Shown here in pieces: positions 1-8,969 of a stretch of DNA of 54,842 nt. A program made the position numbers and the translations under genes. The stretch is from Magnetococcales bacterium (GTDB lineage: Bacteria > Pseudomonadota > Magnetococcia > Magnetococcales > UBA8363): assembly GCA_015232645.1 (NCBI GenBank), contig JADFZF010000003.1, forward strand, positions 1 to 54,842, read 5' to 3'. Numbering within the stretch: the stretch's first letter is position 1; each line of letters starts with the position of its first letter. A model generated the notes under the pieces. It saw nothing but the letters and a program-made list of their open reading frames with translations, was not told where the DNA came from and did not search any database.

Positions 1-207
1 TCGGCTGCAAGGGGGGGGAAGATTTCCTCCTTTGCGCCGGACAACGTTGCGCTCCCCTGCATGCGGCTGTTTGGGCGGCCCCCCCCCCCCCGGGATCCAC
101 ACCAGCCAACCGCTCCGATCGAATTTCGTAGTCATTGGACGATCCCATAACCTGCCTCCCCACTTTCATTATATTTCTTCTGCGACAGAAACGGCCAACG
201 CGGATCC

Positions 208-237
208 GTTACATAAACGATCAATGCGTGTTATAAT
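208..237 (+). promoter_or_regulatory. Candidate sigma-70 promoter of the OmpA-family gene
   Basis: A perfect TATAAT lies at 232-237, with GTTACA (four of six matches to the -35 consensus) at 208-213, 18 bases upstream. It points at the OmpA-family gene, whose start is about 120 bases downstream. Seen in sequence; function inferred. Confidence 0.5.
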
Positions 238-359
238 GACTCATGCTGAGGTGCATGCAAGCTTTTATCGATCGTCCCAGGACGAGACACGATGACCATC
301 CGCCATCAGGGATAGGACCTTGCGTCACCATCCATCAAGAAAAAAGCGAGGAGGTCGCA

Positions 360-1022
360 ATGCATACCAAAATGAAATTTCCATGGCTACTAATCGCTTT
401 GTGGGGCTTGTTGCTGATACCTGCCGCCCCTGTCCAGGCTGAAGAGATCACAACCCCTTGGATGGCGGCGGGATGGTGGCAATGGCATCCACAACAAGGG
501 TCTTATATTCTGGGACGGATTGGCACCCAACTCTATTTCGCCCCCCCCGATCAGGTGGTCTCCCCTCCCTCGACCCGGGAGGCCCCTTTGCCCCTGCAAC
601 AATCCAATACCATTCATAATCCCGTCCCGACCGAAAGCAATCTCTGCTCCAATCCTCCTCCCGGTGCGCTGGTCAATGACCGGGGATGTTGGATCATCGG
701 CAAGGTCCTGTTTGGCTTCGATCGGTCCAACGTCAGAAAAAAATACGGAACCGTCCTGAAGAAAGTCGTCGAGGTCATGCATAAGTATCCGGGAATGCGC
801 GTAGAGATCCAAGGTCACACCGATAGTATCGGTACCGAATCGTACAACGAAAAGTTATCCCTGCGTCGGGCGGAATCGGTCAAGCAATCGCTGATACACC
901 TGGGGATCGCTTCGCAACGATTGGCGGTTGTGGGATTCGGCGAGGGGCATCCCCTCAACGGCAACAAAACACCCAAGCAACGGGCCGCCAACCGGCGAGT
1001 GGAAATCATCCCCCAGGATTGA
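360..1022 (+). CDS. OmpA-family C-terminal domain protein, secreted
   Basis: This is a 220-residue exported protein. The ATG at 360 follows a strong AGGAGG and begins a signal peptide: basic start, hydrophobic core at about residues 9-20, likely cleavage after PVQA at residue 27. An unconserved linker follows. The last 105 residues or so are an OmpA/MotB peptidoglycan-binding domain, with the diagnostic GHTDSIGTESYN segment, LSLRRAESV, and the terminal NRRVEI motif. Family members bind meso-diaminopimelate in peptidoglycan and tie the envelope to the wall. No lipobox cysteine or beta-barrel is visible, so it is probably a periplasmic or loosely outer-membrane-associated wall anchor. The frame is open upstream to 243, but only the 360 start gives a signal peptide with a ribosome site. 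A run of eight C at 541-548 is read through intact. Confidence 0.9.
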   Translation: MHTKMKFPWLLIALWGLLLIPAAPVQAEEITTPWMAAGWWQWHPQQGSYILGRIGTQLYFAPPDQVVSPPSTREAPLPLQQSNTIHNPVPTESNLCSNPPPGALVNDRGCWIIGKVLFGFDRSNVRKKYGTVLKKVVEVMHKYPGMRVEIQGHTDSIGTESYNEKLSLRRAESVKQSLIHLGIASQRLAVVGFGEGHPLNGNKTPKQRAANRRVEIIPQD

Positions 1023-1060
1023 CGTTTCGCCGAAAACAGTCGTGAGGGGTCAAGGCGACG

Positions 1061-1091
1061 GGTCCGGGAAGGGGTTGCCCCATCCCGGACC
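1061..1091 (+). terminator. Hairpin after the OmpA-family gene
   Basis: A nine-base stem (1061-1069 with 1083-1091) is extended inside by GGGG/CCCC (1071-1074 with 1078-1081) around a TTG loop. It lies 38 bases after the stop codon. No immediate T-run follows (a T5 tract comes about 10 bases later), so it is a terminator-like hairpin, not a textbook one. Confidence 0.5.
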
Positions 1092-1290
1092 TGCCACAAC
1101 ATTTTTCACGACTGGACGATCGACCGGCAGTTTTTGTTAACTTTTACAACGATTATCTTCCAGGAGGCAGGCCTGGCACCCGCTGGGTCACCGGAGCCAA
1201 ACCACGAAGATGGCAGTCAGTACTTCTTCACCACAGACGAACACTTCCCCCCCCCATTCTCAAAAGAATGATACCCAGGGAGGTGTTGGC

Positions 1291-2577
1291 ATGGATCTCT
1301 TCACCTTAAAAATCGAGCGATGGGTCACTGGAGGTCGAGGTCTAGGCCACAAGGATGGTTTGGCCGTGTTTGTCCCCGGCTCCGTCCCCGGAGATCTGTT
1401 GCAAGTCCGCCTCACCAGCCGCCGCCGCAACCATGCTTCAGCCGCCATAGCCGCCATTGTGCAACCAGGACCGGGTCGGATCGTACCCCATTGTCCGCAT
1501 TTTGGCATCTGCGGCGGATGTCAACTACAACACATGGACGACACCCATCAGCTTCGCTTCAAAAAGGACGTCGTAACCGATACCCTCACCCGTATCGGTC
1601 GTTTCGGATCGGGTCTACCTGTGGCGGATGTCGGTCAGGTTTCGCCACGCTGGAACTATCGTCGCAAGGCTTCGTTCAAAGTCCGGGTGGTCCAGGATCG
1701 CACCTTACTGGGCTTTCACCAAACCGGATCGCATCGCGTGGTGGATATCGCTCATTGTCCCATTCTGCGGCCCGAATTGGCAGCCTTGATGGCCCCTTTA
1801 CGTTCTTTAATTACTAAACTTGCCATCCGCTCCCAAATTCCGCAATTGGATGTCATGATGGGGGACGCCGGCATCGGTTTGCTTATGCATGTCCTTGGTC
1901 CCTTGGCCGGAGCCGACCGCGAACGGTGCTTGGAGTTCGCCCAGGATCATCATCTGTCCCGGTTGGATCTTCAGCAGGGACGGAAAGATCGGCTGACTTC
2001 TCTGGTCCAGATGGGCCCGTTGGAATACCATCTGGAAGGGATGATCTGCAAATTTTTGCCAGCCGATTTTATTCAGGTGAATGGGGAAGGTAACGTCAAT
2101 CTGGTAGCCTTGGCCATGGCCTCGGTGGACCCGGGCGGAATGGCCTGGGACCTTTTTTCCGGCATTGGTAACTTTACCCTCCCCTTGGCGCGACGACACC
2201 GTAACGTCTTGGCTGTGGAGGGGCATCGGTCCTCCCTAGAACGGCTACGCCTCAACAGTCGCAGAGCCGGAATCGAATCCATCCACACCTTGCATGCCGA
2301 TTTGTTTTCGGAAGCGGGGGTGGAAGCGTTGGCCAAGCAATCAACCCCGGAATTGATCCTCATGGATCCACCCCGGGAGGGCGCTGCGGTCGTGTGCAGA
2401 AATATCGAACGTTACCAGCCACGGCGGCTAATCTACATTTCCTGTGATCCGGCGACATTCAGCCGAGACGCCGCCATTCTCCGCCATCTGGGTGGTCAAT
2501 TACGCCACGTCGCCCCTGTGGACCTGTTTCCGCAAACCTTTCATGTCGAACTCGTGGCCCAATTCGATTGGCAATAA
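1291..2577 (+). CDS. rlmD: 23S rRNA (uracil-5-)-methyltransferase RlmD/RumA type
   Basis: This SAM-dependent enzyme makes 5-methyluridine in RNA (U1939 of 23S rRNA for E. coli RlmD). An N-terminal TRAM-like region (residues 1-60) precedes an iron-sulfur site with C68, C74 and C77 (CPHFGICGGC) and a fourth cysteine in AHCPIL. The C-terminal Rossmann domain has the SAM loop DLFSGIGNFTLPLA, the DPPREGA motif, and the catalytic-cysteine motif YISCDPATFSRD. The ATG at 1291 is preferred (428 residues) because GGGAGG sits eight bases before it. The frame is open to an ATG at 1210 that would add 27 low-complexity residues. The RlmCD/TrmA relatives share these motifs, so the exact target base is inferred from the cluster cysteines and length. 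Confidence 0.88.
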   Translation: MDLFTLKIERWVTGGRGLGHKDGLAVFVPGSVPGDLLQVRLTSRRRNHASAAIAAIVQPGPGRIVPHCPHFGICGGCQLQHMDDTHQLRFKKDVVTDTLTRIGRFGSGLPVADVGQVSPRWNYRRKASFKVRVVQDRTLLGFHQTGSHRVVDIAHCPILRPELAALMAPLRSLITKLAIRSQIPQLDVMMGDAGIGLLMHVLGPLAGADRERCLEFAQDHHLSRLDLQQGRKDRLTSLVQMGPLEYHLEGMICKFLPADFIQVNGEGNVNLVALAMASVDPGGMAWDLFSGIGNFTLPLARRHRNVLAVEGHRSSLERLRLNSRRAGIESIHTLHADLFSEAGVEALAKQSTPELILMDPPREGAAVVCRNIERYQPRRLIYISCDPATFSRDAAILRHLGGQLRHVAPVDLFPQTFHVELVAQFDWQ

Positions 2578-2714
2578 TTTTAGGCCTGATTTTTGCGACC
2601 ATTTCTTCCAGATAGCATAAAATGCAAAGAATGCCGATGCGATTACAGATGCTCAGCTCGGCATCTCGTGTTGGATCCAAAGGACTCTCTTCCGATTGCG
2701 GACCTCACGTCACT

Positions 2715-2921
2715 ATGAAGGAAATTCGCGTGCGCATTGTTGAACCAATTGGGCCACAGCTTCCCGTACCACCCTCCGGCAAGACGACCGATGGACCGAT
2801 TCAGCCCCAGCACAAAGGTGAAAACCTCTTTATTACCATTTTTCAAGAGGTGTCCAGCCGTTGGAACCGCAAGCCCGCCGTCCGGAGACCTTTCATCGGC
2901 CGCATAATTCGCAAGGGTTGA
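2715..2921 (+). CDS. Possible small basic protein, unknown
   Basis: This is an open frame of 68 codons in the 507-base gap between rlmD and the fucosyltransferase-like gene. The product would be basic, with a proline-rich first half and an Arg/Lys-rich tail ending FIGRIIRKG. Codon choice looks like that of neighbouring genes, but no convincing ribosome site precedes the ATG. The frame is open upstream to 2622. I do not recognise a family. The rest of the gap shows no other supportable gene. Confidence 0.3.
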   Translation: MKEIRVRIVEPIGPQLPVPPSGKTTDGPIQPQHKGENLFITIFQEVSSRWNRKPAVRRPFIGRIIRKG

Positions 2922-3022
2922 TGCCTTCCCAATGGTTCCCCGCCTCCCTGCCGTCAGCTCGAATCGGTGCTCAAGTTTCGCCGCCGCTGTCGATTTCCCC
3001 CCCTACCGAAAGCCCGAAAGAC

Positions 3023-3031
3023 TGGTATAAT
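3023..3031 (+). promoter_or_regulatory. Extended -10 promoter candidate
   Basis: TGGTATAAT is a full extended -10 element (TG-N-TATAAT). No clear -35 is visible upstream, as is usual for extended -10 promoters. Transcription would start near 3038, about 47 bases before the TTG start of the fucosyltransferase-like gene. Confidence 0.45.
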
Positions 3032-3084
3032 GTCAGGTTGTAACCCGATCTTGATCCGGTGCATGCAGTCTATCGGAACCGATA

Positions 3085-4032
3085 TTGAAAAAACGCGTCT
3101 ACAGCACCCTTTTCGCCGGCTTGTGCAACCGTCTGGAGGCCCTGCCCCTCTGTTTTGCCTTTCATGAATATTTCGGCCACGAGGTCATGCTCGATTGGCC
3201 GGAAGCCCATGACTTGCACATTGCTGGTGCCAGGTTTTGTTCCCTCAGACCCTGGATGAAACTGGGAGCGGTGCGATTTACTTCTCTGGATCCCGATGAG
3301 TTTGCCCGTTTGGGAAAATACCGCCTCCTGATGCAAAAAGGGCTGTTTGGCGGCATTCCCCATATCAACCGACGGCTTTACTTGGAAACAGGCCGACGTC
3401 TGCGCCTCAACCCCGGATTGATGGTCGCCTTGATGAAACAATTTGCCTCCGTGGCCGATGACGCCCTGATTGTCGGCGTTCACATCCGCAGAGGAGATTA
3501 TCGCCTCGGGTCCGATGCCGATATCTATGATCTCAGCAATCATATTCATTCCCTGGTGCCTCTCTGGTGGTATGAATACGCCATGGCCGTTGTGATGCAG
3601 CGCTACGGCAAGGTGATGTTCTACCTGTCGCATAACGGACTGACCGTGGACGAGGAAACCCGTCTGTGTCAAACCTTTCCCGTCATGCAGGCCCCCCGCG
3701 ACAACCCCTATCGACCCAAACGCCGGGGGCATCAGGCGGAGGCCAATCCGGTTCGGGATCTGTTTTCGCTCGCCTGTTGTCCCATCATTATCGGTTCTCC
3801 CATGTCCACCTTCACCCACTATCCCGCTCATGCCCTGGGACGTCCCACTTTGGTCATTCAGCCTCTGGCACGGACTCTCCGGATCGACCCTCGAATGGGG
3901 TACAGCCAATTATTCGGACAAAACATCCATGCCTGGATGGATACTCTATACAAAGGGACCCAGTTCCATGAGGTGACGACCCTCTCCGACCTCCCCGATG
4001 TCGATTACCTCCAGGCATTGGATTGGCTGTAA
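3085..4032 (+). CDS. Alpha-1,2-fucosyltransferase-like (GT11-type) protein
   Basis: This is a 315-residue soluble protein. GVHIRRGDY near residue 130 matches the HxRRxDY motif that binds GDP-sugar in alpha-1,2/1,6-fucosyltransferases. The late segment IIGSPMSTFTHYPAHAL resembles the conserved C-terminal nucleotide-sugar region. No membrane segment is present. Translation appears to start at TTG (3085) with a weak ribosome site. The gene ends 19 bases before the SGNH hydrolase start, suggesting co-transcription and a shared role in decorating a surface glycan. The acceptor and even the sugar are not determined by the sequence; fucosyl transfer is inferred from the motif. Confidence 0.7.
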   Translation: MKKRVYSTLFAGLCNRLEALPLCFAFHEYFGHEVMLDWPEAHDLHIAGARFCSLRPWMKLGAVRFTSLDPDEFARLGKYRLLMQKGLFGGIPHINRRLYLETGRRLRLNPGLMVALMKQFASVADDALIVGVHIRRGDYRLGSDADIYDLSNHIHSLVPLWWYEYAMAVVMQRYGKVMFYLSHNGLTVDEETRLCQTFPVMQAPRDNPYRPKRRGHQAEANPVRDLFSLACCPIIIGSPMSTFTHYPAHALGRPTLVIQPLARTLRIDPRMGYSQLFGQNIHAWMDTLYKGTQFHEVTTLSDLPDVDYLQALDWL

Positions 4033-4051
4033 CCTCTGGCATGGGAGAGCC

Positions 4052-5323
4052 ATGATGCATGCCTCAACGCCCCTGGGGAACCGATTTGATCGGCCACTAT
4101 GGAAATACGGGTTGACCATCGGCATGTTGGTCGCCACCGTGACCGCCTCCCTCTATCTGGCCAATGGTATCGCCTCTCTGTGGACACCGCCGTTTCCCGT
4201 ACTCGGGCTACATGGGGTCAAACCCGAGTTGGGGCTGCGGGGTTGGGGGCGGGTGTTATTGCTCGGCGAGGGACAAGGCTTTAATGATTGGGGCCAGAGG
4301 GATCGACCAAGGACACGTCGCCCCCCATCCCATACCCGACGCTTGGCTTTTGTAGGCGATTCTTTTGTCGAAGAATCGGCCCCCATCCCCGTCCCCATGG
4401 CTGTGGAGCGCCTGATGGGCCGCAAGGATGTGGAGGTGATCAACTTTGGTGTTTCCGCCACCGGAACCACCGACTATTACTATCGTATAAAAAATATCGT
4501 CATCCCGTTGGGGGCCAGTGATATTTATATGTTTTTCTATGAAGGTAACGATTTTGTTCCCGATAAGCATTCCACGCGTCTGGCCATCTTCACCACTTAT
4601 CCCAAGGATTCCCTCGCCTCGCGCCTGGGCTTACTTTCCTTGAATCATCTGGTCACCAATCGCCATCGCAATGTTTTACGCGTCTGGCAAGTGGATCAGG
4701 AAGAGTCTTTGAATGATCACGAACAGCGGATGATGCAGCGTCTTCAAACCATGGATGACGATGCCGCCCGTCATTTTTTACTCGACCTTTCAACATTCGC
4801 CGGTAGCAAACGGCAACTTCTGGCCGCCCTTCTCCAAAGGCCTGAAGCCTCCTCCCTGCTTGCCTCCTTGAGGCATCCGGACGGGGGGCTGTTTCGCAGT
4901 TACATGTTTGACGATCTATTTCGTCTGGCGGCAGGAGATGCCCTGAAAATCGACGCCTCGTCCCCGGAACAGATGTTGGCGCGGATCTATCCTGATATTC
5001 TTGCGATGAAACAGGTATGCGCTGCGGCCCAAGCCAGTTTTTCCGTGGTACTGGTGCCCATGGCCTTGCATGTGGATCCTCGATATATCGAGACATGGTC
5101 GTTGTTTGGTGATTTGGACCGCCTGGGAGGACGGCAGTACCAAGCGACAGAGCTTCTCAAAGCGTCATTGGCACGAGATGGAATTTTATTTCACGATCTG
5201 CGCCCCCTTTTGCACGGGGTGCGCGGCGCCTACCTGAACGTGGATGGTCATTGGTCACAACAAGGGGTAGACCTGGTGGCCGCGGACCTCACTCGGTTCA
5301 TCGCCACCACTCTGCCCCCATGA
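4052..5323 (+). CDS. Membrane-anchored SGNH/GDSL hydrolase-like protein
   Basis: The product is 423 residues. An N-terminal signal anchor (about residues 17-40) is followed by a catalytic-like domain. Block I is AFVGDSFVE with the nucleophile Ser104; block III-like FGVSATGTTDYYY and FYEGND follow; a late DGHWSQQG supplies the Asp-x-x-His pair. Families with this layout remove or add acyl (often acetyl) groups on polysaccharides outside the cytoplasm. ATG 4052 has GGGAGAG upstream; an in-frame ATG at 3998 lies inside the preceding gene and lacks one. Its position behind a glycosyltransferase supports a role in modifying a surface glycan, but the substrate is unknown. Confidence 0.72.
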   Translation: MMHASTPLGNRFDRPLWKYGLTIGMLVATVTASLYLANGIASLWTPPFPVLGLHGVKPELGLRGWGRVLLLGEGQGFNDWGQRDRPRTRRPPSHTRRLAFVGDSFVEESAPIPVPMAVERLMGRKDVEVINFGVSATGTTDYYYRIKNIVIPLGASDIYMFFYEGNDFVPDKHSTRLAIFTTYPKDSLASRLGLLSLNHLVTNRHRNVLRVWQVDQEESLNDHEQRMMQRLQTMDDDAARHFLLDLSTFAGSKRQLLAALLQRPEASSLLASLRHPDGGLFRSYMFDDLFRLAAGDALKIDASSPEQMLARIYPDILAMKQVCAAAQASFSVVLVPMALHVDPRYIETWSLFGDLDRLGGRQYQATELLKASLARDGILFHDLRPLLHGVRGAYLNVDGHWSQQGVDLVAADLTRFIATTLPP

Positions 5324-5762
5324 GCTACCACCTCATTGCAGCGTTGAAGTTTCAAGGCACTTTGATTAATGTAATTTGTTCGCGTATCTTCACATTATGG
5401 CCCGCAATAGAGTGACTATTTATGTAGAACGCGGCTGATATGAACAAACATGCCTTGATCATCGTTTTAGCCTCATGATCGGCTCCAACCTTTCAGGACA
5501 TGGAGTCCCAACGGCTTCAGCACATCAGAGTCCGTTCCTTATGAATATTTTTAACCCAAATGGCCGAAGCGATGATCAGGCTGCGGCAGGACGAACCGAA
5601 TCATAGGTGGACGATACATGAGCTTCCGAGCAACCAAACGCCACAAACATTAAATACTTTATATTTTTTTAAGTCAACTATGGCAATGCTGCCCAAAATG
5701 AGGGGAAACGAAATCTTCCCTCTCCCTGTTCGCAATATTTACTTCTTGGAGTTGATGCTTAA
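5324..5762 (+). other. AT-richer intergenic region, no supportable gene
   Basis: These 439 bases separate the SGNH hydrolase from the GT4 gene. They become AT-rich toward the right (about 5640-5760), like the gene that follows. A 76-codon open frame from 5560 runs into the GT4 gene and has no recognisable family. I see no RNA gene or terminator. Confidence 0.5.
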
Positions 5763-6935
5763 ATGCGCATTTATTTCTATCACCCCATAGAATTCAACTT
5801 CCATTCTGGAATTACTCTAGGTGTCATTCGTGATTATACCTCTTTAGCGAAAAACAATCACGAAATATATCTTTATGGAACTTATTCCGATGATAATGGC
5901 TTTGCTGAGATCGTTGACTTTATCGGCGATGCTCCGGTACGCCTGATGGTACGCAGGGGTAGTCTCAAACAGTGGCGTAGTTTGTTGAAACTTTTTTTCC
6001 TTTGGAAAGTCCTCACTGACCGCCAACCAGGAAAGGTATTCGTAACCAGGCACCTGAATAAGGCTTGCGATCTGCTCTGGTTGCGCCCATTTCTAGGACG
6101 TAACTGCATCACGGTCTATGAAGCTCACGAAGACGCTTTTCCTCATATGACTTCAGACAAACCAATCACTATAATTAACAGAATTAAAAATAAAACTGAA
6201 AAAGTATTTAAAGTCCTTGACGGGATTATCTTGAATAACAAATCGCAGGATGTCGCCTTGAAAAATGAATTCACATCCTATCCAAATACCATCATTATTC
6301 CAAGCGGGGTGGAGATAGAGCGCTTTGCCCGAGCCATTTCTATACCCTATCACACGGATGGCCCATTCATCATTACCTACACAGGGCAATTTACCGCATG
6401 GAAAAATGTGGAGATGCTCTTTGCTGCGGTCGGACAGTTAGACCAACGTTACCGACTGCGTATCGCCGGTGGCAAGAGCGGTCTGAGCGGTTATACCGAA
6501 ACCTTGGAGTATCTCAAAAGAATGGAGGACATGTATGGTTTGCAGGGCAGAATCGACTTTCGTGGCTTTGTTCAGCCTACACGATTGGTGGATGAGGTGC
6601 TTCATGGTTCCTCGGTGTTGGCGATACCTTTAGGCGACAACCTACGATCCCGCTACTTGACATCGCCGCTCAAGCTTTTTGAAGCGATGGCTACCTCGAT
6701 ACCTGTTGTGGCCGTGGATTTTCCAAGTATCAACTTAATCACTGGCCGGAATACTGTTTTCCTGTGCCAACCCAATGCGGAGGATTTTGCGCGCGCTATC
6801 CAAGAGGCGGTCCATACCCCAGACCGACTGGAACGTTGCCGCAGAATGAATGAAATAGTGCTCCAGTATTCACACATCGCTCGTGCTGAACATTATCACC
6901 GGTGGTTGACCAAAACTTTGAACAAACAAGAGTAA
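5763..6935 (+). CDS. Glycosyltransferase family 4 (GT-B fold)
   Basis: This is a 390-residue cytoplasmic or peripheral glycosyltransferase. The N-terminal half is variable and binds the acceptor. The C-terminal half carries the GT4 nucleotide-sugar signature, TGQFTAWKN near residue 210 and SPLKLFEAMATSIPVVA near residue 300, with the conserved Glu of the EX7E-type motif. GGAG lies 11 bases before ATG 5763. The coding sequence is visibly more AT-rich than its neighbours and uses more A/T-ending codons, which suggests acquisition by transfer. It probably extends a surface polysaccharide or O-antigen chain together with the two genes upstream; donor and acceptor cannot be read from sequence. Confidence 0.85.
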   Translation: MRIYFYHPIEFNFHSGITLGVIRDYTSLAKNNHEIYLYGTYSDDNGFAEIVDFIGDAPVRLMVRRGSLKQWRSLLKLFFLWKVLTDRQPGKVFVTRHLNKACDLLWLRPFLGRNCITVYEAHEDAFPHMTSDKPITIINRIKNKTEKVFKVLDGIILNNKSQDVALKNEFTSYPNTIIIPSGVEIERFARAISIPYHTDGPFIITYTGQFTAWKNVEMLFAAVGQLDQRYRLRIAGGKSGLSGYTETLEYLKRMEDMYGLQGRIDFRGFVQPTRLVDEVLHGSSVLAIPLGDNLRSRYLTSPLKLFEAMATSIPVVAVDFPSINLITGRNTVFLCQPNAEDFARAIQEAVHTPDRLERCRRMNEIVLQYSHIARAEHYHRWLTKTLNKQE

Positions 6936-7253
6936 TTATTTAATCTGGACGGTACCGAGATTGCGCCGATGAAGACACAAGCAGCTTGAGACCGCGCCAA
7001 ACCCCGTATGCTGGTTCAGCGTGAATGCAGACAAACGATTCTTGAAAACAAACTACTCTCTGGTCAACCTTCGGCAACGCTGCAGGCCTCAGGCAGTGTT
7101 TGATCAGGCATCTTGGCTCGATTGTCCGTTGCGGGATGACGGGGAGGTTTTCACCTGTTGCATCAATCACCGCCTCAATGAGCCCAGCCAAGGTTGTTCT
7201 GCCCCCCCTTCAGGCCCCATACCGCGCACCGGGCAGATTCCATCCGTCCAGAA
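6936..7253. other. Gap between GT4 and prmA, no supportable gene
   Basis: This 318-base gap lies between convergent genes. Open frames exist on both strands (7021-7335 plus, 6940-7191 minus), but neither has a ribosome site or a recognisable family, and the plus frame runs into prmA antisense. It may hold degraded DNA. No clear terminator hairpin with a T-run was found. Confidence 0.4.
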
Positions 7254-8123
7254 TCAGGATGATCGTCCCATAATTAGGGTGACCCACGGCGCTTTAAGTA
7301 TTATTTTTTCACTCAACATACCGCGTTGCGCGTAGACCGATTCGACTTCCCGTTGTTGATGGTCCAAGAGTCCAGAGAGAATCAGGTGCCCCCCGTAAGA
7401 GAGTTGTTTGACTAATTCGCCGGCATTCTCCAACAGTACCCCTGCCAGAATGTTGGCAACGATGGTGGCGAATGGCCCTTGCGGCACTTCATGGGATAAT
7501 ACCGTTTCTATACCATCGATTCGGTTGAATCGACAGTTGTCCTGGCAGGTGGCTATGGCTTGTGGATCCAGATCGCAGGCTGTAATCGGGGCAGCCTTGA
7601 GCAACGCCGCTCCCATGGCCAAAATCCCCGAACCGCAGCCCATGTCAAGGAAGGCCCCCAACGGGCCCCTGGCATGGATCCACTCCATGGCTTCCAGACA
7701 TCCCGAAGTCGTCTCGTGGGAACCCGATCCAAACGCCAACCCCGGATCAATACTCAAAACCTTGCGGGTCGTAACTTCGTTGGGCCACCATGACGGACGA
7801 ATCAAAAAACTCTGCCCAACCTCGATCGGTTTCCAATCTTTTTTCCAGGCCTCCGCCCAATCCTGATCGGGAAGACGGTGCCAACGTATCCCTTCGGTGG
7901 TCACGGTCAATCGATGGGCGGCTAACCGAACGATGAGGTTCGACTGCACCATGTCGCATGGAGTATCATCGGGAAAATATCCCTTGACCCAAATCCGCGT
8001 CTGATTTTCTGGAAGCCATTCCATGGCGTATCCCAGAGAACCAGCTTCATTCAAAACCTCTCCATAGGTTTCCTCGCTCCCCTCGGGGGCCAACAATTGC
8101 ACTTCCCAAACCATGACAATCAT
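7254..8123 (-). CDS. prmA: Ribosomal protein L11 methyltransferase
   Basis: This SAM-dependent methyltransferase of 289 residues modifies lysines and the N-terminus of ribosomal protein L11. The order of motifs is that of PrmA: DWAEAWKKDWKP, the family signature DPGLAFGSGSHETT, the SAM loop FLDMGCGSGILAMGA, and VANILAGVLLE with the NxxA signature. Length equals that of E. coli PrmA (about 293). AAAGGA lies close upstream of the start at 8123; an in-frame ATG at 8114 is an alternative. The gene is transcribed away from the tRNA-Phe gene. Confidence 0.93.
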   Translation of the reverse strand: MIVMVWEVQLLAPEGSEETYGEVLNEAGSLGYAMEWLPENQTRIWVKGYFPDDTPCDMVQSNLIVRLAAHRLTVTTEGIRWHRLPDQDWAEAWKKDWKPIEVGQSFLIRPSWWPNEVTTRKVLSIDPGLAFGSGSHETTSGCLEAMEWIHARGPLGAFLDMGCGSGILAMGAALLKAAPITACDLDPQAIATCQDNCRFNRIDGIETVLSHEVPQGPFATIVANILAGVLLENAGELVKQLSYGGHLILSGLLDHQQREVESVYAQRGMLSEKIILKAPWVTLIMGRSS

Positions 8124-8322
8124 TTATCCTTTCGACGGTGGTAATGGTTTCCGGCCTGCGTGAGGAGGTTGTCATTCCGGATGGGGGGAATAATAATCTT
8201 GAAAAATGAAACATAAGTCCCAAACCTCTCACCCATCTGAACGCTACCTGAAATCACATTTCCTTCCTGCAATCAAATATCGCATCCACGGCAAGAGACG
8301 TCACTTTTTCGCGTCATAAACA

Positions 8323-8351
8323 TTGACAACCGCATCCGGTATCAGTACAAG
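8323..8351 (+). promoter_or_regulatory. Promoter of the tRNA-Phe gene
   Basis: A perfect TTGACA at 8323-8328 is followed, after exactly 17 bases, by TACAAG (four of six matches to TATAAT) at 8346-8351. Transcription would start about 30 bases before the tRNA. This is the best sigma-70 candidate in the window. Confidence 0.65.
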
Positions 8352-8388
8352 GTAACCACTGAGTTGGCTGTTTCTCCTCGCGTCAAAT

Positions 8389-8464
<76 letters not shown>

Positions 8465-8684
8465 CATGATCCTTGCGTAACGACACCAAACAATCCTCAG
8501 AAGATTCTGCAAACGCAACGCCACATCTCCCCTCGTTGGTCCAATCACATTCGAAAAAATTCTCGACTTTCTTGAAAACAAACTCAAACAGCACCAAATG
8601 ATATTGAAAGAAACGCGGGAACTCGAAAGCGACTCCCTCTCCGAAGCACTCTGACACAACAGCGGTCATCGTGACCATTGCGGT

Positions 8685-8969
8685 TCAGTGCTTCATTTTG
8701 TTTACCGGTTCTCTTGAAGGAGGACGTTCCAAATTGTCTGGAGGCTGTTGAACGGTGGTCAGGCGGTAGAAACTGATGCTGGCAAATGTCAACACCAGGA
8801 CGATCAGGAAAACTCGCCCGTTCCAGGTTTGCAGCCAAGGGACGGGAGCAGAATCACGCACGATTTTTGTGGGTGGAAAAAAGTTTCGCCATAACAGGCG
8901 GATGCCAATAACAAAGGCGGAGATTACCACGGCCGCAAAAAGGGAAGTTAAAAACAATCTCACGAGCAA
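8685..8969 (-). CDS. Small two-TM membrane protein, DUF6111-like
   Basis: This is a 94-residue protein with two hydrophobic segments (about residues 4-26 and 51-69) and a basic, proline-rich tail. TTG 8969 is preceded by GGGGAG. The start lies inside the last codons of the NUDIX gene (10-base overlap), so the two are translationally coupled. In many Alphaproteobacteria a small DUF6111 membrane protein follows a NUDIX hydrolase in just this way. The family name is my inference from context and topology; function is unknown. Confidence 0.6.
   Translation of the reverse strand: MLVRLFLTSLFAAVVISAFVIGIRLLWRNFFPPTKIVRDSAPVPWLQTWNGRVFLIVLVLTFASISFYRLTTVQQPPDNLERPPSREPVNKMKH

Noticed and set aside
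6940-7191. Minus-strand frame in the gap after the GT4 gene as a transposase remnant
   Set aside because: The peptide has no DDE or other transposase motif that I can identify, and no terminal repeats flank it.
8475-8654. A plus-strand open stretch after the tRNA ending in ILKETRELESDSLSEAL
   Set aside because: It looks protein-like, but has no start codon with a ribosome site before a late ATG, and leaves only 18 codons from there.
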